From Chlorobiaceae bacterium (lineage in GTDB: Bacteria; Bacteroidota; Chlorobiia; Chlorobiales; Chlorobiaceae), in NCBI GenBank assembly GCA_013335115.1, contig JAAXWQ010000005.1, positions 1 to 64,000 on the forward strand: a DNA stretch of 64,000 bases, given 5' to 3'. Under the pieces are notes generated by a model, which saw nothing but the letters and a program-made list of their open reading frames with translations, made no database searches and had not been told where the DNA came from. The translations under genes were made by a program, and so were the position numbers. Shown here piece by piece: positions 11,905 through 22,216 of this stretch. The first letter of the stretch is position 1; each line of letters begins with the position of its first letter.

Positions 11905-14172
11905 GTGATACAGAAAAGCAAGAAAAAATTATTGAAAACAGCCGGAATCCTCGTCGTCATGCTCCTCGGAGCCGGAGCCGTTTTCGGCGTCAGCCTGTTC
12001 AGGGGCATGCCGAGCGTGCAGGACATCGAAAACCCTAACCCCGAACTCGCATCCCTGGTCTATTCGGAAGACGGCGTGCTCCTGCACAAGTTCTTCCTGA
12101 AGAACAGGACCTTCGTCCCCCTCAAGTCGATCTCGAAAGCAGCCACCGCAGCCCTCATCGCCACCGAGGACGTGGCGTTCTACGACCACTGGGGCGTCGA
12201 CGTAAGGCGCCTGTTCCTCGCGATGGGCGAGAACATCATCAAGGGACGCACCCGCTGGCACGGCGCGAGCACCATCACGCAGCAGTTGGCCAAGAACCTC
12301 TTCCTCACCCAGGAGCGGACCGTCAGCAGGAAGGCCAAAGAGCTCATCATGGCCATCCAGCTCGAAAAGACCTACACCAAGGACGAGATACTCGCCCTCT
12401 ACCTAAACACGGTCTACTTCGGCTCCGGCGCCTACGGCATCGAGGCTGCATCACGAACCTATTTCGGCAAGCCGGCAAGCCAGCTGACCATCGCCGAGAG
12501 CGCGACCCTCATCGCCACCCTCAAGAACCCTACGGCTTACGATCCGTCGAAGGACCCGGCATCCTCGCTTCGCCGAAGGAACCTGATCATCTCTCTCATG
12601 GAGAAGGAGCGCTTCATCACCCACGCCCAGGCCGTAAAGTCGATGGGCACCCCGGTCGTGCTGCACTACACCGCGGTGACTCGCCAGGGTCTCGCCCCTT
12701 ACTTCACCGAGTACATCCGCCAGACCATCAAGCCCACCTCGATGCTTGAGGATGTCAACGTCTACCGCGACGGCCTGACCATCCACACCACGCTCGACAG
12801 CCGCATGCAGCAGTATGCACAGGAGGCGGTCGCGCAGCACATCGCCACCATCCAGGCCGATTTCGACCGCAGCTGGAAGTGGCCGGAGCCACTGAAGCTG
12901 CAGATGATCAAGGAGAGCGCGAGGTTCAAGGAGATGATCGAAGACGGCTATTCCGAACAGCAGGTGATGGCGCGCCTGAAGACCGACATCCCGTGGGTGA
13001 ACAACCTGCTGAAGGAGAAAACCAGGATCCAGGTCGGGCTGGTCGCCATCAACCCCGCGAACGGCCATGTCAAAGCCTGGGTGGGCGGCAGCAATATCGG
13101 GCCTGACGACTACCGCTACCAGTTCGACCACGTCTGGCAGGCTCGCCGCCAGCCGGGTTCGACCTTCAAGCCGTTTGTCTACACGGCGGCCATCGACAAG
13201 GGCATCCCGTCGAACTTCACGATCCTGAACCAGCCGATCTCCCTGAAGAGCGCCAACGGCGGCGTCTGGTCGCCGCGAAACTCCGACGGATCGTCCGGCG
13301 GCATGACTTCCCTGCGCGACGCCATCGCCCGCTCGCTGAACCAGGTCACGATCCGCCTCGCCTACGAGTTCCTGAGCCCGTCCGAAATCATCAGTTACGC
13401 CAAGCGCATGGGCATCTCTTCGACCATGCAGCCGAACCTGTCGATCGCCCTCGGCACCTCGGAGGTCTCGCCCCTCGAGCTGTGTGGAGCCTACGCCACC
13501 TTCGCCAACAACGGCGTATGGAACGAACCGGTTTCGATCCTCAAGGTCCAGGACAAGAACGGCAGGGTCATCTCCGAAACCGCCCCGAACACCCATTTCG
13601 CCATCGATCCCACGACAAACTACGTCATGGTCTCCATGCTGAAGGGCGTGGTCGACCGGGGCACCGCCGTCGCCCTCAGGGCAAGGTACGGCTTCGACGT
13701 CGAGGCGGCAGGCAAGACCGGCACCACCCAAAGCATGCGGGACGCCTGGTTCGCCGGGTTCACTCCGCAGCTCGTCGCCATCGTCTGGACGGGATTCGAC
13801 GACGAACGCATCCATTTCACCTCGATGGAGTACGGCCAGGGCGCCCGCGCCTCCATGCCGATCTGGGCTCTCTTCATGAAGCGCTGCTACTCGGACCCGA
13901 CGCTCGGGCTCGAGAACCGCTACTTCCCGGTGCCCGACAACATCGTCGCCGTGCCCATGTCCGGAGGCTCGAGCGCTCCGTCGGACATCTTCAGCAACAA
14001 CGTGTACGTCGAATACTACACCCCGAAAGCCTACGCGAGGATACAGGCCGGGGAGTTCGGCGGACGCCTGCAGTCGATCAGCAGCGGTGCGGCCTTGCCA
14101 GACACTTCGGCAACAGCGCCGATGACCCTTCCAGGACCGGCTCCGTCATCGCAACCACAGGGACAGTATTAA
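11905..14172 (+). CDS. class A penicillin-binding protein (PBP1A-like)
   Basis: This bifunctional peptidoglycan glycosyltransferase/transpeptidase has 755 residues and starts at GTG (MIQKSKKK). A single N-terminal membrane anchor spans about residues 9-31. The GT51 domain has the catalytic Glu in [11 protein letters not shown] (Glu88) and [15 protein letters not shown]. The transpeptidase domain has SXXK as STFK (Ser419), SXN as SLN, and KTGT. The C-terminus is short and Pro/Ser-rich. It polymerises and cross-links murein at the outer face of the inner membrane. The 28 nt to guaA suggest read-through. Confidence 0.94.
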   Translation: MIQKSKKKLLKTAGILVVMLLGAGAVFGVSLFRGMPSVQDIENPNPELASLVYSEDGVLLHKFFLKNRTFVPLKSISKAATAALIATEDVAFYDHWGVDVRRLFLAMGENIIKGRTRWHGASTITQQLAKNLFLTQERTVSRKAKELIMAIQLEKTYTKDEILALYLNTVYFGSGAYGIEAASRTYFGKPASQLTIAESATLIATLKNPTAYDPSKDPASSLRRRNLIISLMEKERFITHAQAVKSMGTPVVLHYTAVTRQGLAPYFTEYIRQTIKPTSMLEDVNVYRDGLTIHTTLDSRMQQYAQEAVAQHIATIQADFDRSWKWPEPLKLQMIKESARFKEMIEDGYSEQQVMARLKTDIPWVNNLLKEKTRIQVGLVAINPANGHVKAWVGGSNIGPDDYRYQFDHVWQARRQPGSTFKPFVYTAAIDKGIPSNFTILNQPISLKSANGGVWSPRNSDGSSGGMTSLRDAIARSLNQVTIRLAYEFLSPSEIISYAKRMGISSTMQPNLSIALGTSEVSPLELCGAYATFANNGVWNEPVSILKVQDKNGRVISETAPNTHFAIDPTTNYVMVSMLKGVVDRGTAVALRARYGFDVEAAGKTGTTQSMRDAWFAGFTPQLVAIVWTGFDDERIHFTSMEYGQGARASMPIWALFMKRCYSDPTLGLENRYFPVPDNIVAVPMSGGSSAPSDIFSNNVYVEYYTPKAYARIQAGEFGGRLQSISSGAALPDTSATAPMTLPGPAPSSQPQGQY

Positions 14173-14200
14173 CCAATCATTACCCGATCATCGCACCACC

Positions 14201-15754
14201 ATGGCAACATCGCTCCAATCGGTCATCGTCCTCGATTTCGGATCGCAGTACACCCAGCTCATCGCACGCAGGATCCGTGAGATCGGCATCTATTCCGAAA
14301 TCGTCCCGTACCACACGACGGCCGCAGCCATCAGGGAACACCAGCCCAGGGCCATCATCCTGTCCGGCGGTCCGAACAGCGTCTACGACGAGGCGGCGTT
14401 CATGCCCGATCCGGAAGTGTTCAACCTCGGCGTGCCGGTACTCGGCATCTGCTACGGCCTGCAGGCCATCGCCAAGCACTTCGGCGGCAAGGTGGAGAGC
14501 TCGGCCAAGCAGGAGTTCGGCCGCGCCAGGATGCTCGTCAGCCATGACGGCAGCAACGAGAGCCAGCTGTTCCGCGACGTCCCGGATTCCGACGTCTGGA
14601 TGAGCCACGGTGACAAGGTCACCCGGATGCCCGAAGGGTTCCGCGTGACGGCAAGCTCGGAAAACGCTGAAATGTGCGCCATCGAAAGCTGCGGCAGCAA
14701 AGCCGCGCTGAAGGTCTACGGGCTCCAGTTCCACCCGGAAGTACAGCACTCGCTTTATGGCAAGCAACTCCTCTCGAACTTCCTCATCGACATCGCCGGC
14801 ATCAAGCCCGACTGGTCGCCCAAAAGCTTCATCGAGCACCAGATCGAGGAGATCAGGAAGCAGGCCGGCAAGTCGACCGTCATCTGCGGCATCAGTGGCG
14901 GTGTAGACTCGACCGTGGCCGCCGTGCTGGTCAGCAGGGCCATCGGCAAGCAGCTCCACTGCGTCTTCGTCGACAACGGCCTGTTGCGCAAGAACGAATC
15001 GGAGAAGGTGATGGAGTTCCTCAAGCCCCTCGGCCTCAAGGTAACCCTCGCTGACGCCTCGGACCTCTTCCTCAACCGCCTGAACGGGGTCGCCTCACCC
15101 GAAAAGAAGCGCAAGATCATCGGCCGTACCTTCATCAAGGTCTTCGAAGAGAATATCCACGAAGAGAAATTCCTCGTCCAGGGCACGCTCTACCCCGACG
15201 TCATCGAGAGCGTCAGCGTCAAGGGCCCCTCCGAGACCATCAAGTCGCACCACAACGTCGGCGGCCTGCCCAAGCGCATGAAGCTCAAGCTCATCGAACC
15301 GCTTCGCGAGCTTTTCAAGGACGAGGTGCGCGCCGTCGGGCGGGAACTCGGCATCGCCGAGGATATCCTCATGCGCCACCCCTTCCCGGGCCCCGGCCTG
15401 GCCGTGCGCGTGCTCGGCTCGCTCACCAGGGAGCGCCTCGACGTGCTGCGTGACGCCGATGAGATCTACATCGAGGAGTTGAAATCCACCGGCCTCTACC
15501 AGAAGGTCTGGCAGGCATTCTCGGTACTCCTGCCCGTCCAGTCGGTTGGCGTCATGGGTGACAAACGCACCTATGAGAACGTCCTCGCCCTCCGCGCGGT
15601 CGAATCCACCGACGGCATGACCGCCGACTGGGCCCACCTTCCGCACGAATTCCTCGGGAGGGTCTCGAACCGCATCATCAACGAAGTCCGCGGCGTCAAC
15701 CGCGTCGCCTACGACATCTCATCGAAACCCCCGGCCACGATCGAGTGGGAATGA
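14201..15754 (+). CDS. guaA: GMP synthase (glutamine-hydrolysing)
   Basis: GuaA converts XMP to GMP using glutamine and ATP. The 517 residues comprise a class I glutamine amidotransferase domain (nucleophile Cys84 in [15 protein letters not shown] histidine/glutamate), an ATP pyrophosphatase domain with the PP-loop SGGVDS (about 232-237), and the C-terminal dimerisation domain ending PPATIEWE. Length is as expected. It ends 59 nt before a strong terminator. guaB is not in the window. Confidence 0.98.
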   Translation: MATSLQSVIVLDFGSQYTQLIARRIREIGIYSEIVPYHTTAAAIREHQPRAIILSGGPNSVYDEAAFMPDPEVFNLGVPVLGICYGLQAIAKHFGGKVESSAKQEFGRARMLVSHDGSNESQLFRDVPDSDVWMSHGDKVTRMPEGFRVTASSENAEMCAIESCGSKAALKVYGLQFHPEVQHSLYGKQLLSNFLIDIAGIKPDWSPKSFIEHQIEEIRKQAGKSTVICGISGGVDSTVAAVLVSRAIGKQLHCVFVDNGLLRKNESEKVMEFLKPLGLKVTLADASDLFLNRLNGVASPEKKRKIIGRTFIKVFEENIHEEKFLVQGTLYPDVIESVSVKGPSETIKSHHNVGGLPKRMKLKLIEPLRELFKDEVRAVGRELGIAEDILMRHPFPGPGLAVRVLGSLTRERLDVLRDADEIYIEELKSTGLYQKVWQAFSVLLPVQSVGVMGDKRTYENVLALRAVESTDGMTADWAHLPHEFLGRVSNRIINEVRGVNRVAYDISSKPPATIEWE

Positions 15755-15764
15755 TGCAAGAAGA

Positions 15765-15896
15765 CCATCATCCACCTTTGCCGGCCGATCAGACGATCAG
15801 GATGTAACGAAAAAGAGCTCAACGCTACATAGGGTTGAGCTCTTTTTTCTTTATGCGCAGCAAATCGCAGCAGGTCATTCCACCTACGGATCAACG
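15765..15896 (+). repeat. direct repeat copy 1 (post-guaA segment)
   Basis: The segment from CCATCATCC to GGATCAACG recurs at 18669-18802 with roughly 85% identity by eye and includes the whole terminator hairpin. The spacing between copies is about 2.9 kb, the length of one kinase gene plus flank. Confidence 0.85.
15813..15850 (+). terminator. rho-independent terminator after guaA
   Basis: AAGAGCTCAAC (15813-15823) pairs perfectly with GTTGAGCTCTT (15834-15844), and a T-run follows (TTTTCTTT). Confidence 0.88.
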
Positions 15897-16135
15897 CCCC
15901 CAAACATGCAATAACGGCATCATCATGAGGGGGTGACAGGAATCACCCGATCACAACTGCTCGAAATAATCACCCGATTTATTACTATATTTCACAACGC
16001 CGCACACGTGATACCTATTGGTCCCACATGACGATATGCGTTTTCCCCGGCTTCATTAGGGTGCAGTTTGCCCTTACAGTTCGATGAACTGCTGTAAGCA
16101 GTACATCTGGATCCTGAAACGCAAACTGATCTCCC

Positions 16136-18478
16136 ATGTCCCCTCGAAACACTACAGGCTCAATCACCAACGCCATTGAAAAGCGGCTCCTGGCGCTGTA
16201 TGAGGCCGTTGATGAAACCATTTTCTTCATAGATCTTTACGGCATTATTATTGACGCCAATCAAAGCGCCGTCGCATGGATATCCCAATATGCCCCGATC
16301 CAAATAGGTGCCAATATCTTTGGCATCATGGAGTCCCATCCGTTTTTTACGAAGATATTGCCTGAACTGAAGCGTATGGTGCAGGAGATTGTCCTCAACA
16401 AAACGGGCATCTCTTTTGAAGATGAGCACGCTGAATGCGTCTGGCGATGGGTCGTCAAACCGGTCTTTTCCTCTGAAGGCGGCTTAAACGAACTCTGTGT
16501 CATCGCACAAGACGTTTCACATCAAATACTGAGAGAAGCGACATATCGGGACATCCAGTCCCAGTTCGAATTGATTTTCGAGAACTATCATATAGCCGCC
16601 TGGAGTGCGGATTTACGGAATCACTCGGTCCTGCGCACACTGGAGCATGACCGTATTTTCGGTTATGAATCCCTTCTGCCAGTCTGGAACTACCAGATAT
16701 TTCTTCATCATGTCCTTCCAGAAGACCGTCCGATGGTTGAGCAGTCGCACCATGAAATAATGGAACGTCTGACAAATTGGAGTTCAGAATACCGAATCCG
16801 CAGAGCTGATGGAGAGGTTCGCCACCTGCTGGACATCGGCGGATGTATGCGTGATGAAAACGGCAAAGCCATACGGATTCAGGCGCTGACAACTGACATC
16901 ACCGAACAGAAAATGATGCGCCTGGAGTTACACGATCTTCAACACCAGTGGGATTATACCCTTGAAAAAGCCCATATAGGCATGTGGAAACTGGACTTCA
17001 AAACATCCTTATCGGTCAGGACCAGAGAGCATATCCGCATTTTCGGAGATGATGTCGACAGTAAGGAGTGGTCACTCCAGAAATTTTTCAGTCACGTTGT
17101 TCCTGATGACCGCAATTACGTGAAACAGCTCGTAATGGATGCGTTAGCCAAACAAGAGAGCTATGAGCTTGAATGCCGCATTCTCCGAAATGATGGTGAA
17201 ATACGCTGGGTCAAGGTCCATGGCACATTCCTGCTCGACGATGAAGGCAAAACCCGTTACCTGATGGGAACCAAACAGGATATCACCGAGCATAAGCTGG
17301 TGGAGATAGCGAGAGCTGAGTTGGAAGCTCATCTTCAGCAATCCCAAAAAATGGAACTACTTGGACAGTTAGCGGGAGGTATTGCCCATGATGTGAACAA
17401 TGTCCTGACATCGATCCAATGCAACGCCGAGTTGGTCATACGTGAAATCTCACCAACAAACCCGCATTACCCATACCTTGAAACCATCACAAAATCGGTG
17501 ACCCGCTCAGCGGATATGGTCAACCAGTTGCTGGCCTTTGCGCGAAAGCAACCGCAATGCCCAATAAAGATGGCTGTCGACAAAGAGTTGGAGAGGATGC
17601 AACTGTTAATCCGCAAATTGATCAGGGAAAACATCACGATTCGCTGGAAATTGCAATGCCCGGATACCCTGGTGGATCTCGACCCTGCCAACCTCGTCCA
17701 GATCATCACCAACCTCTTCGTCAATGCACGTGATGCGATCTCTGAAAAAGGGACCATCACCATTGAAACCTACCTGATTGATACGATCCACTGCCCTGTA
17801 ATCAACCGGGGCTGCCTTGACGATGACACACGTATAAAAATATCAGTTTCTGACACGGGCACTGGAATCGATCCCCAAGCGCTCCCGCATATCTTCGAGC
17901 CATTTTTCACCACCAAGGCAATCGGCAAAGGAACGGGTCTGGGATTATCGACGGTCTATGGATTGGTCAAGAATAACAACGGGCATATCGTCTGTGAAAC
18001 AGAGGTCGGCAAGGGGACGACCTTTACCGTGTGCTTCCCGATCGCTTCAGACGGATCATCTCCCCTTGATAACCAAAAAGATGTACATCATCCTGAAAAG
18101 ATAGGCAAAGGCACTGTTCTTGTAGTCGAGGATGAACCTGATATCGGTAAGATCATCAAGATGATTCTTGAAACACATGGGTTCACCGTTTTGCTGTCAA
18201 CCACTGCAGAAGAGGCACTTGACTTAGTTCGCCACCAGGCCACCGACATCGACCTGATTATCACTGACATCATGTTGCCGAACATGAACGGCATCGAATT
18301 TCGCATGAAAATCCTCAAACAGAACCAAAAAATCAAGTTTCTGTTCATGTCGGGTTACAGCGCTGAAATCCTGGATCAGTACGGCAAACTCGGCACGGAT
18401 GTAAACTTTATCTCTAAACCGTTCGCAATCCCCCAATTCTTAACTATGGTCCATGAGGTATTGAAAAAGAACGCTTAG
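16136..18478 (+). CDS. soluble hybrid sensor histidine kinase, three PAS-type domains plus receiver (copy 1)
   Basis: The 780 residues read as PAS-like (about 15-130), PAS/PAC (about 143-255), PAS/PAC (about 268-385, ending TKQDITEHK), a HisKA dimer domain with His418 in [11 protein letters not shown], and a HATPase with N box [11 protein letters not shown]1 SDTGTGID, F box FEPFFTTK and G2 [13 protein letters not shown]-terminal receiver has phospho-acceptor Asp711 (LIITDIMLP), FMSGYSAE and SKPF. No signal peptide or membrane helix is seen, so it senses a cytoplasmic cue. No DNA-binding output or separate regulator lies adjacent. By eye the gene is clearly richer in A+T than guaA and copy 2. 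It is a close paralogue of the gene at 19008 with one extra PAS. Confidence 0.92.
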   Translation: MSPRNTTGSITNAIEKRLLALYEAVDETIFFIDLYGIIIDANQSAVAWISQYAPIQIGANIFGIMESHPFFTKILPELKRMVQEIVLNKTGISFEDEHAECVWRWVVKPVFSSEGGLNELCVIAQDVSHQILREATYRDIQSQFELIFENYHIAAWSADLRNHSVLRTLEHDRIFGYESLLPVWNYQIFLHHVLPEDRPMVEQSHHEIMERLTNWSSEYRIRRADGEVRHLLDIGGCMRDENGKAIRIQALTTDITEQKMMRLELHDLQHQWDYTLEKAHIGMWKLDFKTSLSVRTREHIRIFGDDVDSKEWSLQKFFSHVVPDDRNYVKQLVMDALAKQESYELECRILRNDGEIRWVKVHGTFLLDDEGKTRYLMGTKQDITEHKLVEIARAELEAHLQQSQKMELLGQLAGGIAHDVNNVLTSIQCNAELVIREISPTNPHYPYLETITKSVTRSADMVNQLLAFARKQPQCPIKMAVDKELERMQLLIRKLIRENITIRWKLQCPDTLVDLDPANLVQIITNLFVNARDAISEKGTITIETYLIDTIHCPVINRGCLDDDTRIKISVSDTGTGIDPQALPHIFEPFFTTKAIGKGTGLGLSTVYGLVKNNNGHIVCETEVGKGTTFTVCFPIASDGSSPLDNQKDVHHPEKIGKGTVLVVEDEPDIGKIIKMILETHGFTVLLSTTAEEALDLVRHQATDIDLIITDIMLPNMNGIEFRMKILKQNQKIKFLFMSGYSAEILDQYGKLGTDVNFISKPFAIPQFLTMVHEVLKKNA

Positions 18479-18502
18479 AAAAAACCGTATCGAGTCTCCA
18501 CG

Positions 18503-18668
18503 TTACCGCAATAGGGCGAACATTTCGCTGCCGACACCGATCACTACGACCTTGTCCTGTTCGACAAGGTTTCTGGCACGGTGGGTTTGGCTGATCATGA
18601 CGAAGGCAACAGCTTGACGAAACTGGAAAACGAGAACAAGGTCGGTGAAGTGGTGGTTGAAAATAAGG
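18503..18668. pseudogene. possible gene relic between the kinase paralogues
   Basis: About 50 codons are open on both strands with protein-like composition. The - strand reads through NLVEQDKVVVIGVGSEMF to a TAA at 18503. The + strand, after a TAG at 18512, reads through YDLVLFDKVSGTVGLADH. Neither frame has a full gene or a credible start in place. I cannot name a family and cannot tell which strand was coding. It may be a truncated gene left at the duplication joint. Confidence 0.3.
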
Positions 18669-18802
18669 CCATCATCCCTCTTTGCCGACCGATCAGACGA
18701 TCAGGATGTAACGAAACAGAGTTCAACGCCACAGATAAGGGTTGAGCTCTTTTTCGTTATGTGCAGGGAATCGCAGCAGGTTATTTCACTTACGGATCAA
18801 CG
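18669..18802 (+). repeat. direct repeat copy 2, including a degenerate terminator
   Basis: This matches 15765-15896 from CCATCATCC to GGATCAACG with scattered substitutions. The hairpin is retained as GAGTTCAAC / GTTGAGCTC (one G-T pair) followed by TTTTT, so it can still terminate transcription after kinase copy 1. Confidence 0.85.
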
Positions 18803-19007
18803 TCCCATCTTACACATCTTACATCTTATTCCAACAGCCGGATCAAAGTCCTATCTTATTTTGATAAATCAGCACTTTTTTACTACACTTATTATCAAAA
18901 CCACGCTCAAGTTTCGGTCATATCTTATCATTCCAGCGAGTAGGCGCAGTTCGATCTAGTTGTAAAGCAGTACATACATCCTGTCCTGTAATTAACCTGG
19001 TAGTATC

Positions 19008-20984
19008 ATGGCGTCCTGTTCGACATCCACACCTGCTGACAAGGGCCCCGACATGAAGCGCCTGTCGGCCGTCTATGCTGCGTTTTATCATGCTGCTGTC
19101 CCGATATTCGTCATCGACCGGGATGGCACGATAACTGACGCCAATGCCGTATTTACCGGCAAGTACCTTGAACTGCATTCGAGTATCCTCGGTGCCAACA
19201 TATTCAGGGACATGGCTTCGCGCCCATCTGCCCAACCCTTTTATGAAAAACGGAAAGCGGCCGTCGAAATGGTCTTCGCCTCGAGACAGTTCGCATCCAT
19301 CCAGGAGATCATCGACGGAAAGTGTTTTTTGAGAAGCATGTATCCGTCCCTTTCCCGGGACGGCACGGTGGACAAGTGCTTCATCGTGACCCAGGACATC
19401 TCGGAGCAGTACGATTTGCTGGAGCGATTCAGGGAGCAGGAGTCGCACTGGGATATCACCAGCGAGTCCTGCCGCCTGGGCCTATGGAAGCTGGACCTGA
19501 AGAAAATGGCTATCATGACGACGGCCGAACATGACCGGATCTTCGGAGTCGAGCCGTACTCGATCAAATGGACTCCCAGATCTTTTTTCAAGATGATTGC
19601 TTCAGAAGATCGACGGCAGGTCGGGTCCATCGTCCGCAACAGTTTCACCGCTCGTAGCGACGATCGTTTCGAGTGTCGCATCCGTCGGCGCGACGGCTCA
19701 ACGAGATGGCTGTCCGTATTTGCGAAACACCAGTTCGACCGGTACGGCAAACTGACGCATCTGTTCGGCGTCACCCAGGACATTACCGAAAAAAAGGAGC
19801 TTGAAACCAGGCACGAAGAGTTGCAGCAGCAGCTCCACCAGTCACAGAAGATGGAGCTGCTCGGGCAACTCGCCGGCGGGATTGCCCACGACATCAACAA
19901 TGTGCTGACCACGATTCAGGGGAACACCGACCTGATCCTCGATGGCATGCCCGAAACCAACCCGCATCACCAAAACCTCTTCAGTATCACCAACTCGGTG
20001 AAACGATCGACCGAAATGGTCGGGCAATTACTGGCCTTTGCACGAAAGCAGCCGATAAGCCCGCAATTCATCGAACTGGACGGAGAACTGAAGCGGATAC
20101 ACCAGATGCTCGGCAAACTGATCAGGCAGAACATCTCCCTGCATTTGCATCTGCAGTGCCCCCATCTCCTCGTTAAAATCGACCCATCAAACCTCGTCCA
20201 GATCGTCACGAATCTCTGCATAAACGCTCGTGACGCAATTGCAGAGGCTGGAAGCATAAGCATCGACACCAGCGTCGTGGCAGCAAAGGATTCCGGCAAT
20301 CTGCAGCGTGTCGCATCCGGAACATCGGGGGAGTATGCCACGATTACGATTTCAGACAACGGTGCTGGAATCGACAAGCAGGTTGTTCCGCATATCTTTG
20401 AACCGTTCTTCACGACCAAGGCGATCGGCGCCGGCACCGGCCTCGGCCTGTCGACGGTCTACGGCCTGGTCAAGCAGAACAACGGCCACATCGCCTGTCG
20501 GACGAAAATCGGCAAAGGCACGACCTTCGAGGTTTTTTTCCCGATTGCCTCCAACACCGCCCTGGCGTCTTCCGCCCCGGACACTCTGGAACCGATCTGC
20601 ACGGAACGCAGCAGGGGGACGATCCTCGTGGTCGAAGACGAGCCCGACATCGCCAAAATCATCCGTATCGTCCTTCAAAACGAGGGCTTCACCGTGTTTA
20701 TTGCAAAGGACGCCGCCGAGGCGTTCTCTATCACCAACGCCATCGAAGGGTATCCATGCCTGGTAGTCTCCGACATCATGCTGCCGGGCATGAACGGCGT
20801 GCAGATGAGCAGGAAGTTGCTGGCATCGAAGCCGGATATGAAGTTCCTGTTCATGTCGGGCTACAGCGCCGAGACCCTGGGGGAATTCGGCACGTTCGAC
20901 CCCGACACCAATTTCATCTCGAAACCGTTCAGCCTTATCCGTTTCGTCAACCTGGTGAACACCATCCTGAAACAGAAGGCATAG
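19008..20984 (+). CDS. soluble hybrid sensor histidine kinase, two PAS-type domains plus receiver (copy 2)
   Basis: The 658 residues read as a PAS-like domain (about 18-135, sharing GANIF with copy 1), a PAS/PAC (about 150-265, ending VTQDITEKK), a HisKA with His294 in [11 protein letters not shown], a HATPase ([37 protein letters not shown]) and a receiver with Asp589 (LVVSDIMLP), FMSGYSAE and SKPF. It lacks one PAS present in copy 1. No membrane segment is seen, so cytoplasmic sensing is inferred. The catalytic and receiver parts are strongly alike in the two copies, so cross-phosphorylation or a shared partner is possible. Codon use is closer to the genome norm than that of copy 1. Confidence 0.92.
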   Translation: MASCSTSTPADKGPDMKRLSAVYAAFYHAAVPIFVIDRDGTITDANAVFTGKYLELHSSILGANIFRDMASRPSAQPFYEKRKAAVEMVFASRQFASIQEIIDGKCFLRSMYPSLSRDGTVDKCFIVTQDISEQYDLLERFREQESHWDITSESCRLGLWKLDLKKMAIMTTAEHDRIFGVEPYSIKWTPRSFFKMIASEDRRQVGSIVRNSFTARSDDRFECRIRRRDGSTRWLSVFAKHQFDRYGKLTHLFGVTQDITEKKELETRHEELQQQLHQSQKMELLGQLAGGIAHDINNVLTTIQGNTDLILDGMPETNPHHQNLFSITNSVKRSTEMVGQLLAFARKQPISPQFIELDGELKRIHQMLGKLIRQNISLHLHLQCPHLLVKIDPSNLVQIVTNLCINARDAIAEAGSISIDTSVVAAKDSGNLQRVASGTSGEYATITISDNGAGIDKQVVPHIFEPFFTTKAIGAGTGLGLSTVYGLVKQNNGHIACRTKIGKGTTFEVFFPIASNTALASSAPDTLEPICTERSRGTILVVEDEPDIAKIIRIVLQNEGFTVFIAKDAAEAFSITNAIEGYPCLVVSDIMLPGMNGVQMSRKLLASKPDMKFLFMSGYSAETLGEFGTFDPDTNFISKPFSLIRFVNLVNTILKQKA

Positions 20985-21001
20985 AGCTCCCCGAGGCCTG
21001 T

Positions 21002-22009
21002 TCAGATGACGTGTCGCAGGGGCCTGACCAGCCGGAGAAGGTAGACGATGGCGAAGGTGATCAGGAAAACAGAGAACGAGACCAGCGGCACGGTCAACCA
21101 CGGGTTCCCGATGGAGACGGAGAATCCGTTCCTGTTGAGCACGGGGTCGATGATGAAGATGTGCAGTCCGTAGATGCCGAGGGTGCATTCGCCGATGGTC
21201 GTGACGAGCTTCGACGGCGGGCCCTGCTCCCTGTCCATGAAAAAGGTGAAGAGGCCCCAGCCGGCCGCGATCACGAAGGGGGAGGTATAGGAGTAGAACA
21301 GCTCGGATGGCTCGCCGAGGTGGTAGGAGAGCAGCCAGGTACCGACCATGGTACATGCCGTCGCGACGGCGAAGACAGCCAGCCCGATCCTGCCGTCGAC
21401 CTTCGAGCGCGACGCGTAGGCGCCGAGGATCAGGTAGCCCACCAGGCCGTCGAAGAACGAAAAATTGATGTTGCCGAAGAACTTGTCGAAGTATTCCGCC
21501 CAGCTGACATCCAGCAGGCCGAGCAGGTCACCGAGCAGGTGGTAGACCGAGACAACCACGATCCAGAGGCCGATGAACCAGAGCTGCTCCCCCCGGGAGC
21601 TGCCGTTGAAGAACTTGCGGAGCACCGGCATGAAGAGGTAGAGGCCGATGAGCTCGTAGAAGTACCAGAGGTGAAACTTGACCGGTCCGGAGAGGATCGC
21701 CAGGGCCCAGTTGCCACGATCCTCGCCCATCCAGGTCGTCCATGACAGGTAGAACAGGGACCAGAACAGCAGCGGGGGGATGATCCGGACGAGGCGCTTG
21801 GTGAAGAACTGCTGCAACGGCTCGTCGCGGGGTATCAGGGTGGCGCCGGAGATCATCAGGAACAGGGGCACGCACGAGCGGACCAGCGAATCGTAGAAAT
21901 TGCCTGCCCACCAGTTGTGATCAAGGGTCAGGAAGGATTGGGCCGCGACATGGAGGAACACGACCATAAAGCATGCGGCGACCCTCAGCTGTGCGATTCT
22001 CTTGTCCAC
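21002..22009 (-). CDS. membrane acyltransferase family 3 protein (OafA/WecH-like)
   Basis: This 335-residue integral membrane protein has about ten hydrophobic segments. The family-3 hallmarks are the N-terminal RVAACFMVVFLHVAAQS, with the conserved His in the first helix, then SCVPLFLMISGATLIPRDEP and FTKRLVRIIPPLLFWSL. Such enzymes O-acetylate or succinylate surface sugars or cell-wall polymers; the acceptor here is unknown. It is convergent with kinase copy 2 (17-nt gap) and divergent from serB. The start MDKRIAQLRV is natural for the family. Confidence 0.88.
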   Translation of the reverse strand: MDKRIAQLRVAACFMVVFLHVAAQSFLTLDHNWWAGNFYDSLVRSCVPLFLMISGATLIPRDEPLQQFFTKRLVRIIPPLLFWSLFYLSWTTWMGEDRGNWALAILSGPVKFHLWYFYELIGLYLFMPVLRKFFNGSSRGEQLWFIGLWIVVVSVYHLLGDLLGLLDVSWAEYFDKFFGNINFSFFDGLVGYLILGAYASRSKVDGRIGLAVFAVATACTMVGTWLLSYHLGEPSELFYSYTSPFVIAAGWGLFTFFMDREQGPPSKLVTTIGECTLGIYGLHIFIIDPVLNRNGFSVSIGNPWLTVPLVSFSVFLITFAIVYLLRLVRPLRHVI

Positions 22010-22216
22010 GGCAGATCGGTTTTGGTTGGGAGTACCAGGCCGTTGTCGTCGAGCCAGCCCTTTCCCTAACGTAACAATCCCGCCGGTAAAAAAGAAGCTG
22101 CCGGCAGTGGGACGGCGCGCCCGAACGATTGTGGTAATTTGTGGTTATCTTGCCTTCCGGTATGTTGCGGAGCGATCCGCACGAAATGCGATCCCTGAAA
22201 ACAACCTCGACCACGC

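Larger units (their letters stand above)
15755..16135. other. 381-bp intergenic: terminator, duplicated segment, promoter region
   Basis: This stretch holds the guaA terminator (15813-15850), the first copy of a duplicated ~130-bp segment (15765-15896), an 11-bp direct repeat AATCACCCGAT (15941-15951 and 15968-15978) and a TATATT at 15986-15991 that could be a -10 box for the kinase gene. Near the kinase start, 16077-16116 resembles the region just before the second kinase. Confidence 0.6.
18479..19007. other. 529-bp intergenic: gene relic, duplicated segment, promoter of kinase copy 2
   Basis: The region contains a possible coding relic (18503-18668), the second copy of the post-guaA segment (18669-18802) with its terminator-like hairpin, an AT-rich stretch (about 18803-18930), and 18945-18983, which matches the sequence just ahead of kinase copy 1 (GCAGTTCGAT and AAGCAGTACAT). 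There is no intact gene. Confidence 0.6.

Noticed and set aside
14180-14959. 259-aa - strand ORF opposite guaA
   Set aside because: It is a shadow of GuaA with no independent support.
15755-20984. Composite transposon around the kinases
   Set aside because: The flanking repeats are direct, contain the guaA terminator and no transposase or terminal inverted repeats, so a tandem duplication explains them better.
22010-22216. Riboswitch or serine-responsive leader upstream of serB
   Set aside because: No conserved aptamer core or terminator/antiterminator pair could be seen. The region is short and unstructured by eye.
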